DNA from: an uncultured Collinsella sp.
Lineage (GTDB): Bacteria; Actinomycetota; Coriobacteriia; Coriobacteriales; Coriobacteriaceae
Assembly: GCA_900555955.1 (NCBI GenBank)
Contig: USNA01000027.1
Span: 1 to 8,992, forward strand
Direction: 5' to 3'
DNA length: 8,992 bases
Part shown: positions 5,477-8,992 of the stretch, piece after piece
Position numbering within the stretch: the stretch's first letter is position 1
Layout: each line of letters starts with the position of its first letter
Notes under the pieces: model-generated
The model's input: the letters and a program-made list of their open reading frames with translations, nothing else
Database searches by the model: none
What the model was told of the DNA's origin: nothing
Program-made: the position numbers and the translations under genes

Positions 5477-8347
5477 ATGACTACGCAGCAGCAGATTGAT
5501 ATTGAATTCGACTCGCTTGCACGCGAGAACGATTCACCCATGCTCATCGCCAACTCGAAGGCGACAGGCGGAACACTACTATCCGTTATCAAAGAGCAGC
5601 TCTCAACCTGCAGCTCTTTTGACTTTTGCGTAGCGTTTGTTGCAGACGGCGGCCTTCAAATCCTGGTCGAGGCATTCCAGGAGCTCAAGCAGCGTGGCAT
5701 TAAGGGCAGACTGCTCACGTCCACCTATCTCAACTTCAACTCACCCGATGCCTTTCGCAAGCTCCTGGAATACGACAACATGGAAGTTCGCGTATTCCAG
5801 GGTAATTTGCATGCCAAGGGATACATTTTTGATAAGGGCGAAACCAGCACGGTCATCATCGGCAGCTCGAACATGACGCAGACCGCCCTCACCTGTAATA
5901 AAGAATGGAACGTGCTGTACCAGACTGTCGAGAACAGCCGCCTACTCGGTGAACTGAGGGGTGAGTTCAATTCGTTGTGGAACGACACCTCAACCGTTTT
6001 GCTTTCTCAAAACTGGATTGAGAACTATGCCGCATATCGATCGGCACGTCCGCCAAAGCCCAAATCGAAACCGACATTCAGATCTGCTGAAACGCCGGCG
6101 CAGAATGACCTCGAAGAAATCAAGCCCAATAAAATGCAGCAGCGCGCCCTTGAGGCGCTCGGTGTAATCCACCGCAAGGGCGAGACCCGCGCCCTGCTGG
6201 TCTCGGCAACCGGCACCGGCAAGACCTTCCTTTCGGCGTTCGATGTGCTCGCAACTAGACCCCGGCGCGTCCTCTTTCTTGCGCACCGCCGGCGCATTAT
6301 CGACGCCTCCCGCGCAAGCTACGAACGCCTCTTAGGTAGTACCTATACGTTCGACACCTATCAAACTGGCAAGAATATAAGCAATGCTACCTGCGTGTTT
6401 GACATGTGTTCTTCGGTCGCCAAACATCTGAGCGATTTCCGCTCCGATGAGTTCGACTACATCGTCATCGACGAGGCCCACCGCACGGGATCTCAGGGCT
6501 ACCAATCCATCATGTCGCACTTTACGCCTCGGTTTTATCTGGGCATGACCGCTACACCCAATCGCACCGACGGCTATGACGTCTTTGCCCTTTTCAATCA
6601 CGTCATCGCGTTCCAAATCACGCTGCAGGATGCTTTGGCCGAGGAGATGCTTGCCCCCTTCCATTATTTTGGCATTCACGATCTGGAGATTGACGATGAG
6701 ACAATCGAAGATACCGCCCTGTTCGGGCGCTTGACGTCCGATGAGCGCGTGCGTCACATCACCGAGAAAATCGAAGAGTATAGCGTCACCAAAAGCAACC
6801 GCAGGGGCTTAATTTTCTGCAATCGAAACGCCGAGGCAAAAGAGTTGTCATGCAAATTCAACGCTCTCGGATATCGAACGACTGCGATTAGCGGTCAAGA
6901 TTCCGATGAGGTCCGCGATGCCGCGATCAGCCGACTTGAAGCCGGCGAGCTCGAGTACATTTTCTCGGTCGATATCATGAACGAAGGCGTCGACATCCCC
7001 TCGCTCAATCAGATCATCATGCTTCGACGCACCGACTCAGCAATCATCTTTATTCAACAGCTCGGACGAGGTTTGCGCCTAAATGATGGTAAGGAATACG
7101 CACTGGTACTCGACTTTATTGGCAATTACCAGAGCAACTTCTTGGTGCCCATCGCGCTTTCGGGTGACAAGACATACAACAAAGATCGCCTGCGTCGTCT
7201 CGTCCAAGAAGGCGATTCGGCGATACCCGGATGCTCGACCGTGAGCTTCGACCGCATTTCCGAGGCACGAATCTATAAGGCAATCGACGGTGGCAACTTT
7301 ACCTCCGCCCGCTTTTTGAAGAACGAATATCTCGACTTGCGGCAGAAGCTCGGAAAGATCCCCTCGCTGCTCGAATTTGATCGCAACGGCTCTATCGACC
7401 CGCTACTCATCTTCAAAAGCAGCAAGTCCTACCACGATTTTCTTTCCAAATGTGAGCCGAACTACACGGTCCAGTTTTCCTCGGACCAGACCAAAATCCT
7501 CAGATTTATCTCTCAAAAACTTGCCGCGGGCAAGCGATTCGAAGACCTCTATTTGCTTCAAACGCTCGTCGAAGCCGGACACGAGGGCTACCGGCATATG
7601 CGCGAGGCTGCGCTTAGGAACTACCGCGCACAGCTTAAGGACAGCGCCGTTAGGTCGGCAATCGCAGTCCTTAAGGGCGACTTTGCCACTCCTAAGGATT
7701 TCGTTTCCCTGCTTATTGACGATGGAACCGGACCTCGTCTGACCGAAGCTTTTGCGACCGCCCTGCGCAACGCAGAGTTCAAGCGTCAGATTCTCGAGGT
7801 GCTGGATTTTGGTATTGCGCGCAACCGACTCGACTATGCCGAGACGTACGAAAACACAAATTTCGTTCTCAACGCCAAGTACACGTACGAGGAGGTTTGC
7901 CGTCTGATGAACTGGCAAAAGAACATCAACGGCCAAAACCTTGGCGGATACTTCTACGATGAAAAGACCAATACATTCCCCGTGTTTATTAACTATGACA
8001 AGGCGCCCGACATTAGCGAGTCCATTCAGTATGAAGACCGCTTTGTTTCGCCGAGCAGGCTTATCGCAATCTCCAAGGGCAACCGTACGCTCAACTCTCC
8101 CGAGATTCTGCGACTGCAGGCATGGCCGGAAAACGGCCTGAAGACGTATTTGTTTATGCGAAAAAACAAGGACGATAAGGGTGGCAAGGAGTTCTATTTC
8201 TTAGGCGAAATGCATCCGACCGGCGAGTTCGAAGCTATTAAAACTAAGAGCGGCGACAACGCCGTCGAAATCGAATATGAGCTCAATGCGCCCGTGAGGC
8301 AGGACATTTACGAGTTTATGCTCAGCGATTTGAGCGAGGCCGAGTAA
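5477..8347 (+). CDS. PLD nuclease-SF2 helicase-DUF3427 protein
   Basis: A 956-residue multidomain DNA/RNA-processing enzyme. Residues 20-175 form a phospholipase-D-like domain with the HKD-type motif HAKGYIFD (His112, Lys114, Asp119), then GSSN (129-132) and an acidic NKEWN; there is one such motif, so an active site would need a dimer. The superfamily 2 helicase core follows: an upstream KMQQRALEAL (Q-like motif), Walker A SATGTGKT (243-250), DEAH (332-335), TAT (358-360), IFCNRN (446-451), VDIMNEGVDIP (498-508) and QQLGRGLR with its arginine fingers (527-534). The C-terminal 350 or so residues match the DUF3427 pattern, including LMNW, GGYFYDE and YEDRFVSPSRL. All catalytic residues appear intact. 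It is less GC-rich than gluQ, with many AT-ending codons, suggesting transfer. It converges on the NUDIX gene. Such fusions are known; their role is unsettled. DNA repair or phage/plasmid defence is my inference. Confidence 0.9.
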   Translation: MTTQQQIDIEFDSLARENDSPMLIANSKATGGTLLSVIKEQLSTCSSFDFCVAFVADGGLQILVEAFQELKQRGIKGRLLTSTYLNFNSPDAFRKLLEYDNMEVRVFQGNLHAKGYIFDKGETSTVIIGSSNMTQTALTCNKEWNVLYQTVENSRLLGELRGEFNSLWNDTSTVLLSQNWIENYAAYRSARPPKPKSKPTFRSAETPAQNDLEEIKPNKMQQRALEALGVIHRKGETRALLVSATGTGKTFLSAFDVLATRPRRVLFLAHRRRIIDASRASYERLLGSTYTFDTYQTGKNISNATCVFDMCSSVAKHLSDFRSDEFDYIVIDEAHRTGSQGYQSIMSHFTPRFYLGMTATPNRTDGYDVFALFNHVIAFQITLQDALAEEMLAPFHYFGIHDLEIDDETIEDTALFGRLTSDERVRHITEKIEEYSVTKSNRRGLIFCNRNAEAKELSCKFNALGYRTTAISGQDSDEVRDAAISRLEAGELEYIFSVDIMNEGVDIPSLNQIIMLRRTDSAIIFIQQLGRGLRLNDGKEYALVLDFIGNYQSNFLVPIALSGDKTYNKDRLRRLVQEGDSAIPGCSTVSFDRISEARIYKAIDGGNFTSARFLKNEYLDLRQKLGKIPSLLEFDRNGSIDPLLIFKSSKSYHDFLSKCEPNYTVQFSSDQTKILRFISQKLAAGKRFEDLYLLQTLVEAGHEGYRHMREAALRNYRAQLKDSAVRSAIAVLKGDFATPKDFVSLLIDDGTGPRLTEAFATALRNAEFKRQILEVLDFGIARNRLDYAETYENTNFVLNAKYTYEEVCRLMNWQKNINGQNLGGYFYDEKTNTFPVFINYDKAPDISESIQYEDRFVSPSRLIAISKGNRTLNSPEILRLQAWPENGLKTYLFMRKNKDDKGGKEFYFLGEMHPTGEFEAIKTKSGDNAVEIEYELNAPVRQDIYEFMLSDLSEAE

Positions 8348-8350
8348 CAA

Positions 8351-8385
8351 AAAGGAGCGGGCCGCCATGTGGCGCCCGTTCCTTT
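8351..8385. terminator. Bidirectional intrinsic terminator between helicase and NUDIX genes
   Basis: AAAGGAGCGGGCCGCC (8351-8366) pairs with GGCGCCCGTTCCTTT (8371-8385) across a 4-nt loop ATGT, with one bulged C and one G-T pair. On the minus strand the hairpin ends into a U5 run; on the plus strand it ends in CCTTTCTTA. It begins 3 bp after the helicase stop and ends 1 bp before the NUDIX stop, so one hairpin serves both convergent genes. Confidence 0.85.
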
Positions 8386-8386
8386 C

Positions 8387-8782
8387 TTACACAAGCCCGA
8401 GTTTCTTTTCGAGCTCCTTAACGACTTTAACGTCTGCCGGAAGCCAATCGACATCCCACAGGTTATTGGTATCAAGCCATTTCATATCCTCGTGAGCATG
8501 CTCTTTGAACTCCCCTGAAAGGATGTTAGCTAGGTAGCACTGCATCGACAGGTGGAACGTCTCGTAATCGTGTTCGACCGTGCAAAGATAGTCGAGGTTA
8601 CCGATCGTGACCTCAAGCTCTTCTTGAATTTCGCGTACGATTGCCTGCTCGCCGGTCTCGCCCGGCTCGAGCTTGCCGCCCGGAAACTCCCAGCCGTCTT
8701 TAAACTCGCCATAGCCGCGCTGGCAGCTCAGGATTTTCCCGTCCTTCTGAATAATCGCTGCTGCAACATTGATTGATTTCAT
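8387..8782 (-). CDS. NUDIX hydrolase, (deoxy)nucleoside triphosphate pyrophosphohydrolase type
   Basis: A 131-residue MutT-like cytoplasmic enzyme. The NUDIX box runs from Gly36 through Glu42 to REIQEEL (50-56), with WEFPGGKLEPGE ahead of it. Glu51, Glu54 and Glu55 are the expected metal ligands. The last Gly of the consensus box is Glu57, a substitution I recall as tolerated in the small bacterial dNTP/CTP pyrophosphohydrolase branch. The N-terminal strand NVAAAIIQKDGKILSCQRG is typical of that branch. It would convert an NTP or dNTP, possibly an oxidised or methylated one, to the monophosphate and pyrophosphate; the exact substrate cannot be read from sequence. The ATG at 8782 follows GGAGAGGTG by 10 nt, with a TATACT -10 box 33 nt upstream. 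It shares a terminator with the convergent helicase gene. Confidence 0.88.
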   Translation of the reverse strand: MKSINVAAAIIQKDGKILSCQRGYGEFKDGWEFPGGKLEPGETGEQAIVREIQEELEVTIGNLDYLCTVEHDYETFHLSMQCYLANILSGEFKEHAHEDMKWLDTNNLWDVDWLPADVKVVKELEKKLGLV

Positions 8783-8792
8783 AACTAGCCAT

Positions 8793-8801
8793 CACCTCTC
8801 C
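8793..8801 (-). promoter_or_regulatory. Ribosome binding site of the NUDIX gene
   Basis: GGAGAGGTG on the minus strand, 10 nt before the ATG at 8782. An out-of-frame ATG overlaps its 3' edge and opens only a shadow frame. Confidence 0.65.
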
Positions 8802-8815
8802 AGTTGAGCCCAACC

Positions 8816-8844
8816 AGTATAGGTGATCGACCGCCCGCCATGTC
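8816..8844 (-). promoter_or_regulatory. Candidate promoter of the NUDIX gene
   Basis: A -10 box TATACT (five of six consensus bases) lies on the minus strand at 8821-8816. About 17-19 bp upstream is GGGACATG, an imperfect -35 (GACATG at 17 bp or GGGACA at 19 bp). Transcription would start near 8809, giving a leader of about 27 nt that contains the ribosome binding site. Confidence 0.5.
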
Positions 8845-8992
8845 CCAGTCGCCTGAAAACCACCTGCTCGACCAACCCTTAACGCCGTTTTGCACCGGCG
8901 CCCCATCCCCCGCTATCGAGGTCTAATACTTTTCCGCTGTTAGCGCCGGGCGATTTTAGCCGCTAATAGTCAAACGATTTTGACCAATCCCG

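Noticed and set aside
8846..8992. Right-edge sequence with TCAAA/TTTGA arms (8971-8984) and a repeated CGATTTT
   Set aside because: Arms of 5 bp and a 7-bp repeat are too short to call; there is no gene, and the window ends before any feature is complete.

Overview
The window looks like chromosome of a high-GC actinomycete of the Coriobacteriia, most likely Collinsella or a close relative. This rests on GC-rich coding in the left half, a DUF2207 membrane protein with a glycine-rich tail, a stand-alone glutamyl-Q tRNA(Asp) synthetase, and the style of the intergenic repeats. The genus is an inference; no rRNA or other marker gene is present.

Left half (1-4750), housekeeping-like. A DUF2207 secreted/membrane protein (41-1984, minus) is followed by a 557-bp intergenic stretch. 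That stretch carries a REP-like hairpin repeat, a 14-bp palindrome and an orphan terminator-like hairpin. Then comes gluQ (2542-3525, plus), whose -10 box lies so close to the ATG that its mRNA may be leaderless. Convergent to gluQ are a calcineurin-like metallophosphoesterase (3541-4266, minus) and, upstream of it on the same strand, a small two-helix membrane protein (4352-4591, minus).

Middle (4592-5476), gene-poor and decayed. It holds a strong minus-strand terminator (4702-4741) and a second, inverted copy of the REP-like repeat (4750-4780). Next to these lies a roughly 65-codon remnant of the C-terminus of a DUF4143-type AAA ATPase (4878-5075, minus). About 390 bp of unassigned sequence with inverted repeats and an ORF interrupted by one stop follows. 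A candidate extended -10 promoter leads into the next gene.

Right half (5477-8782), accessory-like. A 956-residue protein combines an N-terminal phospholipase-D-type nuclease domain, a superfamily 2 helicase core and a C-terminal DUF3427 region. It converges on a NUDIX (deoxy)nucleoside-triphosphate pyrophosphohydrolase (8387-8782, minus), and the two share a bidirectional terminator. Both are visibly less GC-rich than gluQ. With the adjacent ATPase remnant and repeat, this suggests a horizontally acquired module, possibly for DNA processing or defence. That function is inferred, not shown. No tRNA, rRNA, CRISPR array, complete insertion sequence or integrase was found.
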